Of a stretch of DNA of 47,920 bases, positions 27,362-34,884 are shown one piece after another. Position numbers and translations under genes: made by a program. The notes below the pieces were generated by a model. That model worked only from the letters and a program-made list of their open reading frames with translations, was not told where the DNA came from and did no database searches. Origin of the DNA: Bacillota bacterium (GTDB lineage Bacteria; Sysuimicrobiota; Sysuimicrobiia; Sysuimicrobiales; Segetimicrobiaceae); contig JAJPJJ010000069.1 of the NCBI GenBank assembly GCA_021324295.1, positions 1-47,920 on the forward strand, written 5' to 3'. Within the stretch, counting starts at the first letter, position 1. Every line of letters begins with the position of its first letter.

Positions 27362-28317
27362 GTGGGATGTCTCGATACATCGCTCAACGACTCACCTGGG
27401 TAGCGGTCGTGCTCTGGGGGGTCTCTGCCCTGACGTTCGTGATCCTACGCCTCACGCCGGGAGATCCTGCGCAAATCCTCCTCGGCCCTGTCGCCACAGC
27501 CCAGGATCTTGCACGCCTCCGGGGCGAACTGGGCCTGGACAAGCCTCTGCTTGTCCAGTACGCGCTCTGGCTGGCCCACGTGGTCCGCGGAGACCTGGGC
27601 CGCTCCATTACGCTCCACCGCCCGGTCCTCGAGGAGGTGCTCCGGCGCTTCGCCGCGACCCTCGTGCTGACAGCAGGCGCCGTGGTCCTGGCATTCGGTC
27701 CCGGGATTGCGCTGGGTGTCGTCGCGGCCAGAAGGCCGGGGCGCACCGCTGACCGGCTATCGACGGTCGTCACGATCGCGGGCGTGAGCATCCCTTCCTT
27801 CTGGCTGGGGATGCTCCTCATCATTCTGTTCTCCCTGCGGTTGGGCTGGTTGCCGGGCACGGGGATGTACTCCCCCGTGGGGCAGGGGACGATCCCCGAT
27901 CTGCTCGTACACCTCGTCTTGCCGGCGGTGACGCTCGGGGTCCTCCCCCTGGCCGTGATCGCGCGTGTGGCGCGTACCGGGATGATCGAGGCGCTCCGGG
28001 AGAACTACGTCACGACCGCGAGGGCGAAGGGCCTGGACGAGATCGCTGTCACGGTGCGTCACGCCTTCCGTAACACGCTGGTGGGCATCGTCACGGTGTT
28101 GGGCCTGGAGATGGGGTTCCTCCTCGCGGGGGCCGTCTATGTAGAAACGGTCTTCAGCTGGCCCGGGGTCGGCCTCATGCTGGTCAACGCTATCCTGACG
28201 AGGGATTTCCCGCTCGTCCAGGGAGCCATCCTCCTCGTCGCGACGACGTACGTGCTGATCAACCTTCTGACCGATCTGCTCTACGCATACCTCGATCCCC
28301 GGATCCGATTCGGATAA
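27358..28317 (+). CDS. ABC transporter permease, DppB family (second system)
   Basis: A 319-residue permease. N-terminal SRYIAQRLTWVAVVLWGVSA and ILRLTPGDPAQILLG are DppB-like; the EAA loop reads ENYVTTARAKGLDEIAVTVR and is followed by HAFRNTLVGIVTVLG; VYVETVFSWPGVGLMLVNAI closes the domain. The GTG at 27358 overlaps the regulator stop (GTGA); ATG 27367 is an alternative three codons on. The stop overlaps the next permease by one base. Confidence 0.93.
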   Translation: MSGMSRYIAQRLTWVAVVLWGVSALTFVILRLTPGDPAQILLGPVATAQDLARLRGELGLDKPLLVQYALWLAHVVRGDLGRSITLHRPVLEEVLRRFAATLVLTAGAVVLAFGPGIALGVVAARRPGRTADRLSTVVTIAGVSIPSFWLGMLLIILFSLRLGWLPGTGMYSPVGQGTIPDLLVHLVLPAVTLGVLPLAVIARVARTGMIEALRENYVTTARAKGLDEIAVTVRHAFRNTLVGIVTVLGLEMGFLLAGAVYVETVFSWPGVGLMLVNAILTRDFPLVQGAILLVATTYVLINLLTDLLYAYLDPRIRFG

Positions 28318-29204
28318 TGGAAGAGTCTCCGGTCGTATTGGGCGGCCCGGTCTCCGTGGTGAGCGCACGGCCGGTTGCCCGTGTGCTCGCGCACCTCCGT
28401 CGTCACCCAACGGTGCCGTGCGGCGTCGTGATCGTGGTCGCGATCGCCTCGCTAGGGATGCTTGCCCCGCTTCTGCCGATTGCTCCGCCGGACCTACCAC
28501 GCTTCTCACACCGGCTGGCACCGCCGCTGTCAGCGGGGTATCTCCTCGGATCCGATCAGCTCGGCAGGGACATCTTGAGCCGGCTGATCTGGGGCACGCG
28601 CACGTCCCTGGCGGCGGGCGTTTCAGCCGCTCTTCTGGCGCTGACGGTCGGATCTGCGCTTGGCATCAGCGCCGCCTACTATGGCGGAAGGCTGGACCAT
28701 TTCTTCATGCGCGCCATCGACATCCTGATGGGCTTTCCGGAGATCCTCCTGGCCATCGCGATCGTCGCGGCGCTGGGCCCGGGCCTGACCCATGCGATGC
28801 TCGGCGTGGCGCTGGCGAACGTCCCGTTCTACGCGCGAGGCATGCGAGGGGCGGTCCTCCTGCTCCGCGCGAACGAGTTTGTCGAGTCAGCCCGCGCGGC
28901 GGGAGCAACGGACCTGCGTATCATCGCGCGGCACCTGATGCCGAATATCGTCGCCCCCATGGTTGTCTTCGTCTCACTCAACATCGGCTGGATGATCACG
29001 GAGACGGCGGGGTTGAGCTTCATCGGCCTGGGAGCCCAGCCCCCGACCCCGGACTGGGGAACGATGCTGGCCGACGGCCGGACCGTCATCACCGTCGCCC
29101 CGCACGTCGCGACCGGCCCGGGGGTGATGATCTTTCTCGCCGTGTTGGCCTTGAACGTCCTCGGCGAGGGACTGCGGGAGGTCCTGGATCCGCGTGCCCG
29201 GTGA
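28317..29204 (+). CDS. ABC transporter permease, DppC family (second system)
   Basis: A 295-residue permease with LLGSDQLGRDILSRLIWGTR, the EAA loop NEFVESARAAGATDLRIIAR and the C-terminal GLSFIGLGAQPPTPDWGTML. ATG 28317 starts on the last base of the previous stop (TAATG). The proteins of the two ABC systems in this window are clearly related in family but differ in codon use, so this is not a recent duplication. No ATPase gene follows here either. Confidence 0.92.
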   Translation: MEESPVVLGGPVSVVSARPVARVLAHLRRHPTVPCGVVIVVAIASLGMLAPLLPIAPPDLPRFSHRLAPPLSAGYLLGSDQLGRDILSRLIWGTRTSLAAGVSAALLALTVGSALGISAAYYGGRLDHFFMRAIDILMGFPEILLAIAIVAALGPGLTHAMLGVALANVPFYARGMRGAVLLLRANEFVESARAAGATDLRIIARHLMPNIVAPMVVFVSLNIGWMITETAGLSFIGLGAQPPTPDWGTMLADGRTVITVAPHVATGPGVMIFLAVLALNVLGEGLREVLDPRAR

Positions 29205-29442
29205 GCTCGCGGCGCAGCGTCGCGCACCATCGACCGGGGGACGCGGCGGGCCTGCCCTGCGCCCCGCCCGGGGCCCGCAACGAATCGCCGTGCTCCCGCG
29301 ATGCGTTGGGGTGGGACGCCGTTCCTCGACCGGACGCGCGGGGCACCCCCGCGGCCGATCCTTCTCTGCACGCTGCGTCAGACTTCGGACCTCACGCACG
29401 AGGTGCCTGTGCGCGCACGCCGCCGCCGTCTGGAGGGGGCCG

Positions 29443-29565
29443 ATGTCGGGCATATCTGACGATCGAGACACCACGCTCCGTGATGGAGGACGAGCCATGC
29501 TGGTGGCCTTCCTGCTCCTCGCTGGGCTCCTGTTGTGGGCAACCGGCCATATGATCGTGCGGTAA
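29443..29565 (+). CDS. Small single-pass membrane protein
   Basis: A 40-residue ORF: a charged N-terminus (MSGISDDRDTTLRDGGRA) and one hydrophobic helix MLVAFLLLAGLLLWATGHMI ending in VR. GGAGGGGG precedes ATG 29443; a second start at ATG 29497, preceded by GGAGG, would give just the 22-residue helix. A strong hairpin follows the stop. Function unknown. The 238 nt upstream, after the permease, show no gene. Confidence 0.45.
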   Translation: MSGISDDRDTTLRDGGRAMLVAFLLLAGLLLWATGHMIVR

Positions 29566-29585
29566 CGCGCGGCGCCGCGATTCAC

Positions 29586-29619
29586 GCGCGGGGGGCCGGG
29601 TTGCCCCGGCCCCCCGCGC
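29586..29619 (+). terminator. Strong hairpin terminator
   Basis: Perfect 15-bp stem GCGCGGGGGGCCGGG / CCCGGCCCCCCGCGC with a TTGC tetraloop, 20 nt after the small ORF. There is no T-tract, as with other hairpins in this window. Confidence 0.6.
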
Positions 29620-29661
29620 CGGGTGTGCCGGCCCCGGCCGGCGCCGGGACGCGGTGACGCA

Positions 29662-29670
29662 TGATATACT
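29662..29670 (+). promoter_or_regulatory. Extended -10 promoter, leaderless arrangement
   Basis: TGATATACT contains an extended TGn motif and the -10 hexamer TATACT (29665-29670). The GTG of the next ORF lies 9 nt downstream. Confidence 0.5.
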
Positions 29671-29679
29671 CTGTATGCC

Positions 29680-29874
29680 GTGTCGTCGTTCCTCGACTCC
29701 CTCGGCCGCCTGTTCCTGGATCTCGTGCGCGCGTTCGCGTGTGCGTCCGCGACGTGGCTCGCGATCCAGCACCTCTCGCTCGCGGGAAAGCTCCTGTGGG
29801 GCATTCCGCTCCTCTGGATGCTGGTCGGCGTCGCCGAGGCCCTCGAAGACCGGCTGGGCGGGCTGTTGCGATAA
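29680..29874 (+). CDS. Small hydrophobic protein, unknown
   Basis: A 64-residue protein starting at GTG 29680, right after an extended -10 box with no room for an RBS. It has two hydrophobic stretches: FLDLVRAFACASATWLAIQH (~11-30) and LLWGIPLLWMLVGVAEAL (~38-55), with a charged tail EDRLGGLLR. It is probably a membrane or membrane-associated protein. No family recognised. Nothing recognisable lies in 29875-30138. Confidence 0.5.
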   Translation: MSSFLDSLGRLFLDLVRAFACASATWLAIQHLSLAGKLLWGIPLLWMLVGVAEALEDRLGGLLR

Positions 29875-30138
29875 CCGGGCCAGGGGGCGTGACGGCCGCC
29901 TGACCCCACCCGCGGCTGGTCGCGGCCTCCGGCGCGGGATCGCATCGGCCACCGCGATCCGGAGCCGACCGGCGCCTGCCGCGCGCAGACGACGCGGCGC
30001 GCAGGGGGCCGGACGGCGCCGGTGTCCTTCCCCGCACCGCGCATCCCGGTGAGCGCCCCCGTCCTGTAACCGCGCCCGGCCTGCCCGGGACCCGCATCAC
30101 GCAACCTCGCCGGCCGAGCGCGCGGGCCGCTGCGCCCC

Positions 30139-31061
30139 CTACCGGGCTGCGCCCCGCTTCGCGGTCCCGACGAACGCGAACAGCACGCGCGGGATCTGCT
30201 CCTGCAGGATCAACACGCGCTCGACGTCCCGGAACAGGCGCGCCGCCTCGGCGGCCGGCGGATCGACGGGGACACGCAACGCCTGGAGGACCTCCCAGTA
30301 CAGGTACGGATGCCACGCCCAGTGGGCTTGCTGGAACAGGCGCTCGAGGGGCGCGCGCATCGCGCCCAGCGTGTTGAGCCCCAGCTCGGCACGTCTGGCG
30401 TGCCACACGTGCACGACGTCCGTGATGAGCGCGTCGAGATGGCTGTCCTCCGCGCGGGAACCGAGCAGGATGGCCCAGGGCGGGCGGCGGGTGCGTCCGG
30501 GTCTGCCCATCCCGCGAGCCCGCAGAGGCGCGATGCTTGGTACAGCCACGCGGTGGCGCGCCGGTCGAACGGATCGTACGCAAACTCGACACACGCGAGC
30601 ACGCCCCCGGGCGCGAGCAGCTCGGTGACCTTCGCGAGGGTGCCGGCCGGGTCGGCGATGTGGTGCAGCGAGCGGCAGAACACGACCGCGTCGAACGACG
30701 CCGGCTCGGCGCGCCACTCGCGGAACGCCGTCGCGACGTACTCCAGGCGGCCGGACGGCGGCGCGGAGGACGTGTCCCGCAGCGCGCGTCGGGCGAGCGC
30801 GATCGCGGTCTCGTCGGCGTCGATCCCCACGACGTCGTGCCCGCGCCGCGCGAGCTCCAGGCTGAGGAACCCCGACCCACACCCCACGTCGAGCACCCGG
30901 TGCGCCCCCGGGGGCACGAGCGCCCCGGCGATGCGCGCCAGTTCTCCGTAGGTGGCCGCCGCGAGGGCGGGGTCCCGCCAGAGGCGCCAGCGCCCGGAGA
31001 GCGACGGCCAGCGCCGGAGACGGCGGACGTCCGGCGCGAAGTCGGGTGGAAACTCAGTCAT
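30139..31061 (-). pseudogene. SAM-dependent methyltransferase interrupted by a frameshift
   Basis: The N-terminal half, from ATG 31061 (MTEFPPDFAPDVRRLRRW), is a class I methyltransferase: motif I HRVLDVGCGSGFLSLELARR, then DVVGIDADE, ATAFREWRAEPASFDAVVFC and a motif near LLAPGGVLACVE. Coding continues to GLAGWADPDAP and then resumes in the next frame with WAILLGSRAEDSHLDALITD and ends FVGTAKRGAAR at 30139. The frame change falls in a GC-rich run at about 30476-30492 (CGCCGCCCGCCC on the coding strand); one extra C would restore a single reading frame. Either the gene is broken or the base call is wrong. A methylation role on a small molecule is likely but unassigned. ATG 31085 is an alternative start. 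Confidence 0.7.
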
Positions 31062-31215
31062 CGCCGCACCGCGCACCCTCATCATACAGCACGGGATCGC
31101 CGAAGGAGAGGGGCGCGCCCTCGCGGTGTTTCAGGGGCGTTACCCGCCGTTGACACAAGCGTGAAGCCGCGGGCGCATCGTGGGGTGCGAAGCCGATACC
31201 CCGGAGGTGTGGACG

Positions 31216-31713
31216 ATGCGACGGCGCGTGATCACCTGGCTCGCTGGCTGCGTGGGGCTCGGGCTCCTCGCGGCGCTCCCCGGGCCCCTGGTATATGGAG
31301 CCGGCTATACCGTGGACACGGCGACGATCATGGTCAAGGGCGCCTCGACGCGGGTGCTGACCGACGCCAAGGGCATGACGCTCTACTACCTCGACACCGA
31401 TACCCCCACCCGCAGCACCTGCACCGGCGGGTGCGCGAAAGTCTGGGCCCCGCTGCTCAGCGCCTCCGCGCCGACCTCGGAGGGCCGGCTCCCCGGCAAG
31501 CTCGCCCTCGTCAAGACGGAGCACGGCTCCCAGGTCAGCTACAACGGGCACCTGCTCTACACGTACTCGGGCGATACCGCGCCGCACCAGGCCAACGGCC
31601 AGGGCGTCGGCGGGAAGTGGTGGGTCGCGACGGTGGACCTCAAGCCGGCGGCCTCCGGCTCGGGCACGTCCACCACACAGAAGGGCGACTACGGCAGCGG
31701 AGGCGGGTGGTAA
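31216..31713 (+). CDS. Secreted COG4315-like protein
   Basis: A 165-residue exported protein. A signal peptide runs over MRRRVITWLAGCVGLGLLAA to about GAGY. The mature region has the pattern of the COG4315 lipoprotein-repeat family: LTDAKGMTLYYLDTDTPTRS followed by TCTGGCAKVWAPLL, then QVSYNGHLLYTYSGDTAPHQ and GKWWVATVDL. The two Cys of CTGGC may form a disulphide. The C-terminal 20 residues are Gly/Ser-rich. GGAGGT lies upstream of ATG 31216; a TTGACA (31150-31155) may be its -35, but no convincing -10 follows. Function of the family is unknown. Confidence 0.8.
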   Translation: MRRRVITWLAGCVGLGLLAALPGPLVYGAGYTVDTATIMVKGASTRVLTDAKGMTLYYLDTDTPTRSTCTGGCAKVWAPLLSASAPTSEGRLPGKLALVKTEHGSQVSYNGHLLYTYSGDTAPHQANGQGVGGKWWVATVDLKPAASGSGTSTTQKGDYGSGGGW

Positions 31714-31914
31714 CCCGGGGAGACCGCCACAACTGGGATGCGGTCGTTCTCCAGCGCGGAGGCGGTGGTCGCGCCACTGAAGGCCGGGGGCGACGCCGTG
31801 TCGTGGAGGCCACCGCCGTCGTGGCGCAGGTTGGGCAGGCGCTGCGGCGAGGCGAGCAACGAGCCTTCGTCGGCGCCGGCGACATGCCCCATCCGGGCCA
31901 CCCCTCTGCGCGCG

Positions 31915-33339
31915 CTATCGCGGCTCTGCGGCCGCGGCGTCGGGTTCGATGTTATGGTTCATCCGGAACAGATTCGTGGGATCGTACCTGTTCTTCAGTG
32001 CGACCAGCCGTTGGCGGACACGCGGCAGGTAGGCGCTCTTGAGGAGGTCGGCGCCCTGATCGCTCGTGTAGTTGATGTAGACGGCGTCCGCGAGGAACGG
32101 CCGCATGGCGCTCCAGAACTCCCGCGTCCACGCGACGTTGCGCTGATCGTCCGCGGCGTTGCCCCATGCGGACGTCACCAGGAAGTTGTACGTCCAGTCC
32201 CTGTGCCCGAAGGCCGTGTCCTCGGCGCCGACCCGGCCGATGGCCCCGCCGCCGTTGTGATCGATCACGATGACAGTCTGCGGCGACGGCACCCGCGCGA
32301 AGTGCTCGACGATGGTTCCGATCGCCCCGTCGCTCAGCTCCCGGAGAAAGCTCGACTTCCAGTAGTTCCGGTATCCCTTCGGCCACACGAAGTCGGCCAT
32401 CACCTGGACGGCGCTGTACGGCATCGGCTGCACGAGGTCGGCGAGCGGGGGGCCGAACTCCCGGATGGGGCGCAGGAACGCCTCCCCCGCCGGCAGCGGG
32501 CCGGCGTAGCAGATGGTCGCCACGACGACGGGAGCGCCGTGCAACTGCGGCGGGAAGGCCGGGAGCGCCGGGATCGTGAACAAGAGCACGCCCCAGGTCA
32601 GCTCCTCCGGCGCGTCCGGGGCGTACTCGCGGAACACCCGGAGCACGTCCTTCGCCCTATCGAGGGGATGGATGACCGGTCCCGCGAGGACCGTCCCGAC
32701 CGGATGCACCTTGAACTCGAAGTTGGTCACCACGCCGAAGTTCGCGCCGGCGCCGCGGACGCCCCAGAACAGATCGTCGTGTTCGTCGGCGCTGGCCCTC
32801 AGCAGCCGGCCGTCGGCCGTGACGATATCGACCGAGAGGAGGTTGTCAAGCGCCAGGCCGTGCTTGCGGACGAGCCATCCGAGGCCGCCCCCCAGGGTCA
32901 GGCCGGGCACGCCCGTGACGGAGATGTACCCGCCGGTCGCCCCGAGGCCGAACGCCTGAAGATCGTGATTGAGTTCGCCCCACGTGAGCCCGGGCTCGAC
33001 CCACGCCCGGCGCGCCACCGGATCGACCCGCAGCCCCTTCATCCGCGACAGATCGATCACGATGCCGCCGTCGCACATCGCGTTGCCGGTGACGCTGTGC
33101 CCGCCGCCGCGCACGGCCACGAGGAGGTCGTTGCGCCGGGCGAAGTTGACGGCACCGATGACGTCGGCGACGCCGGCACAGCGGACGATGAGGCCCGGCC
33201 GCCGGTCGATGAGGAGATTGTGCAGCCGGCGCGCATCGTCGTACCCACTGTCGCCGGGACGGATCAGGTCGCCGCGCAGCGTCGCCCTGAGCTCGTCGAT
33301 GACGCTTTCCCCGAGGTGCTGGATCTCCCGGCTCGTCAT
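31915..33339 (-). CDS. FAD-linked oxidoreductase, BBE-like (PCMH-type)
   Basis: A 474-residue flavin oxidase. The FAD-binding half has VRGGGHSVTGNAMCDGGIVI with His81 in the position of covalent FAD attachment, LTWGELNHDLQAFGLGATGG and GLTLGGGLGWLVRKHGLALD. The Cys used for bicovalent attachment in some members is absent (SVTGVPG at that place), so a single His bond is expected. The C-terminal BBE motif is YDPTNLFRMNHNI. Substrates of this family include sugars, alcohols and secondary metabolites; not predictable here. It lies 16 nt after the ABM gene, with GGGGAGGG as RBS, so the two form an operon. Confidence 0.9.
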   Translation of the reverse strand: MTSREIQHLGESVIDELRATLRGDLIRPGDSGYDDARRLHNLLIDRRPGLIVRCAGVADVIGAVNFARRNDLLVAVRGGGHSVTGNAMCDGGIVIDLSRMKGLRVDPVARRAWVEPGLTWGELNHDLQAFGLGATGGYISVTGVPGLTLGGGLGWLVRKHGLALDNLLSVDIVTADGRLLRASADEHDDLFWGVRGAGANFGVVTNFEFKVHPVGTVLAGPVIHPLDRAKDVLRVFREYAPDAPEELTWGVLLFTIPALPAFPPQLHGAPVVVATICYAGPLPAGEAFLRPIREFGPPLADLVQPMPYSAVQVMADFVWPKGYRNYWKSSFLRELSDGAIGTIVEHFARVPSPQTVIVIDHNGGGAIGRVGAEDTAFGHRDWTYNFLVTSAWGNAADDQRNVAWTREFWSAMRPFLADAVYINYTSDQGADLLKSAYLPRVRQRLVALKNRYDPTNLFRMNHNIEPDAAAAEPR

Positions 33340-33355
33340 GGACGTCCCTCCCCGG

Positions 33356-33634
33356 TCAAATCTCCACTTCGCCCCAGAGCGTCATCGTAGCGTCCGAGTA
33401 CAGCGAGTCGAGCTTCACGTCCCGGAAGTCGGGGTCGCCAGTCAAACTGTCAAAATGCGAGAACGTGTCGATCTCGTAGATGATCATGCGGTTGGGCGTT
33501 GCGGACGTCATCGACGCGTAGTATCGCAGGTTGCGGCCGCCGTGCTTCTGAATGACGGCCCTGAACTTGCGCACCTCCGCCTTGACCTTCTCCTTGTTAT
33601 CGGGGTGAATGTGAAATGCGGCGTGGACGATCAT
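33356..33634 (-). CDS. Small dimeric alpha/beta-barrel (ABM/NIPSNAP-like) protein
   Basis: A 92-residue protein starting MIVHAAFHIHPDNKEKVKAE, with a beta strand, a long helix (VKAEVRKFRAVIQKHGG), then LRYYASMTSATPNRMIIYEI and a helix after FSHFDSL. This is the topology of antibiotic-biosynthesis-monooxygenase/EthD/NIPSNAP ferredoxin-like folds, some of which act as small oxygenases or decarboxylases. Its coupling to a flavin oxidase suggests joint action on one substrate, which is inference. GGAGGAGG precedes ATG 33634. It is driven by a promoter with tandem direct repeats. Confidence 0.75.
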   Translation of the reverse strand: MIVHAAFHIHPDNKEKVKAEVRKFRAVIQKHGGRNLRYYASMTSATPNRMIIYEIDTFSHFDSLTGDPDFRDVKLDSLYSDATMTLWGEVEI

Positions 33635-33717
33635 CGCGGGCCTCCTCCGAGTGCCGTGGTGATGCCGCGAGCAGGATACCGCATCGTAGCGCGGGCCGAT
33701 GTCAAGGAAGTGTCAAA
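33620..33717 (-). repeat. Duplicated promoter-start module, copy A
   Basis: 98 bp covering the direct repeats, -10 box, leader and first five codons (ATGATCGTCCACGCC) of the ABM gene. It aligns without gaps to 34722-34819 (copy B). The repeats, -10, the leader blocks GCTCGC and CCCGCG, and the start codons all fall at identical spacing. Confidence 0.65.
33683..33717 (-). promoter_or_regulatory. Promoter with 11-bp-spaced TTGACA direct repeats (copy A)
   Basis: On the minus strand TTGACA occurs at 33716-33711 and at 33705-33700, exactly 11 bp apart, followed by 11 nt and a -10-like TACGAT (33688-33683). There is no -35 at 17 nt, as in PhoB-class activated promoters where repeats replace the -35. 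The -10 lies 48 nt before ATG 33634. Confidence 0.6.
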
Positions 33718-33832
33718 GATACCCCAGGGCGCGCGCGAGCACGTTCGGAGGGAGAGCACGTCCGCAGCCCGACCTCGGCTCGCCGAGCCGCAGGAAGGCG
33801 CGCCGCGGCCACCGAGCCGGGCGGGCGGCCCG

Positions 33833-34618
33833 CTAGCTGCGGCCCGCTCTCGCGCCGGCCGGCGTTCCTGCGCTTCGCGCCGCTGGCCGCCCCGGCGGGG
33901 CGGCCAGCGGCGGCCCCGAAGAGGCGGCCGAACGGTGGGGGCCGGACGCGGCGGCGAGCAGACCCTTCTTGAGGACGAAGACCGCCGCGTGGGCTCGGTT
34001 CCGCAGCCCCAGCTTCAGATACACGTACCGCAGCCGGCTCTTGACCGTGGACTCGGACAGGAAGAGCTGAGCCGCGATCTCCTTGTCGCTCAGGCCGCGC
34101 GCCACGCCGCGCAGCACCTCGATCTCGTGCTGGGTCAGCCCAGGATCCCGCCGCGGGACCGCCCCATCGCCCGCGCCGTCCCCGTCATCGCCGCCGGTAC
34201 GGAAATGACGCTCGACGATTTGCTTCGCGATCGTAGGGCTGAGGATCGCCCGGCCGCTGGACGCGGCCCGGATCGCGCTCACCAGGTTCTCCGGGGAGAT
34301 GTCCTTCAGGACGTACCCGACGGCTCCGGCCGCCGCCGCCTGGCCAAGCGCCTCCTGGTCTCCCTGCGCGCTCAGGACGAGAATCCGCGCGCCGGGACAG
34401 CGCTGTCTGATGGCCCGGATGGCCTCGACGCCGTCGCCGCGCGGCAACAGGGGCTCGATGAGCACAACATCCGGGGACAGGGCCGCGGCCCTGTCCACCG
34501 CCTCGCCGCCGTCGGCCGCCTCCGCGACGACCTCGATGTCGCGTGCCGACTGCAGGATGAGCTTCATGCCATGGCGGAGCAACGTCTGGCCCTCGACGAG
34601 CAGGACTCGAATGGGCAT
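33833..34618 (-). CDS. NarL/LuxR-family response regulator with degenerate receiver
   Basis: A 261-residue protein with an N-terminal receiver (1-120) and a LuxR helix-turn-helix (GLTQHEIEVLRGVARGLSDK, then EIAAQLFLSESTVKSRL). The receiver lacks key residues: the acidic pair is reduced to one Glu (LLVEGQTLLRHG) and the phospho-acceptor Asp is Glu55 (PDVVLIEPLLPRGDG); Lys105 (GYVLKD) is kept. It is therefore probably not switched by phosphorylation, and Glu may mimic the active state. The C-terminal ~50 residues are a Pro/Ala/Gly-rich tail. RBS GGAGGGA lies upstream of ATG 34618. Copy B of the repeat promoter lies upstream. Confidence 0.88.
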   Translation of the reverse strand: MPIRVLLVEGQTLLRHGMKLILQSARDIEVVAEAADGGEAVDRAAALSPDVVLIEPLLPRGDGVEAIRAIRQRCPGARILVLSAQGDQEALGQAAAAGAVGYVLKDISPENLVSAIRAASSGRAILSPTIAKQIVERHFRTGGDDGDGAGDGAVPRRDPGLTQHEIEVLRGVARGLSDKEIAAQLFLSESTVKSRLRYVYLKLGLRNRAHAAVFVLKKGLLAAASGPHRSAASSGPPLAAPPGRPAARSAGTPAGARAGRS

Positions 34619-34721
34619 ACCACCACGTCCCTCCAGGCCTCTCCCGGGTCCGGTAGCCCGTGGACGAGCGTGCGCAGCCCAGCCGCGACGGCCTCCATGG
34701 CGTCAGGACGGATGTGACGAG

Positions 34722-34819
34722 GGCGTGCACGATCATCGCGGGTCTCCGTCGCGATCGCCGATCACGCGGCGAGCCCGGCACTTCATTCTAGCCGGCGAAT
34801 GTATCAAGCGGGTATCAAG
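34722..34819 (-). repeat. Duplicated promoter-start module, copy B, with remnant start
   Basis: 98 bp matching copy A (33620-33717). It contains an ATG at 34736 beginning MIVHA, as in the ABM protein, but the frame then diverges (LVTSVLTPWRPS) and runs out of frame into the response-regulator gene. It looks like a promoter duplication that carried along the 5' end of the ABM gene. The 101 nt between this ATG and the regulator ATG show no other gene. Confidence 0.6.
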
Positions 34820-34851
34820 GATACCGCGCGGGGCGTCAAGGGCACGTCAAA
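34785..34851 (-). promoter_or_regulatory. Promoter with two pairs of 11-bp direct repeats (copy B)
   Basis: On the minus strand CTTGATA occurs at 34819-34813 and 34808-34802 (11 bp apart), followed by 11 nt and TAGAAT (34790-34785), a good -10. A second pair, read as TTGACG, begins 34851 and 34840 and is again 11 bp apart, about 23 bp upstream of the first. Tandem 11-bp repeats are the signature of OmpR/PhoB-family regulators binding head-to-tail; the KdpE-like regulator next door is the obvious candidate. Confidence 0.6.
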
Positions 34852-34884
34852 AGGACCGGGGCTTGCTTGCTCGCCGACCCTCGG

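Noticed and set aside
31738-31914. Small plus-strand ORF after the COG4315 gene (MRSFSSAEAVV...)
   Set aside because: The frame continues as an antisense shadow of the flavin oxidase; no RBS or recognisable motif.
34699-34736. The ORF starting MIVHA at 34736 as a separate gene
   Set aside because: After five codons the similarity to the ABM protein ends and the frame overlaps the response regulator out of frame; treated as a duplication remnant.
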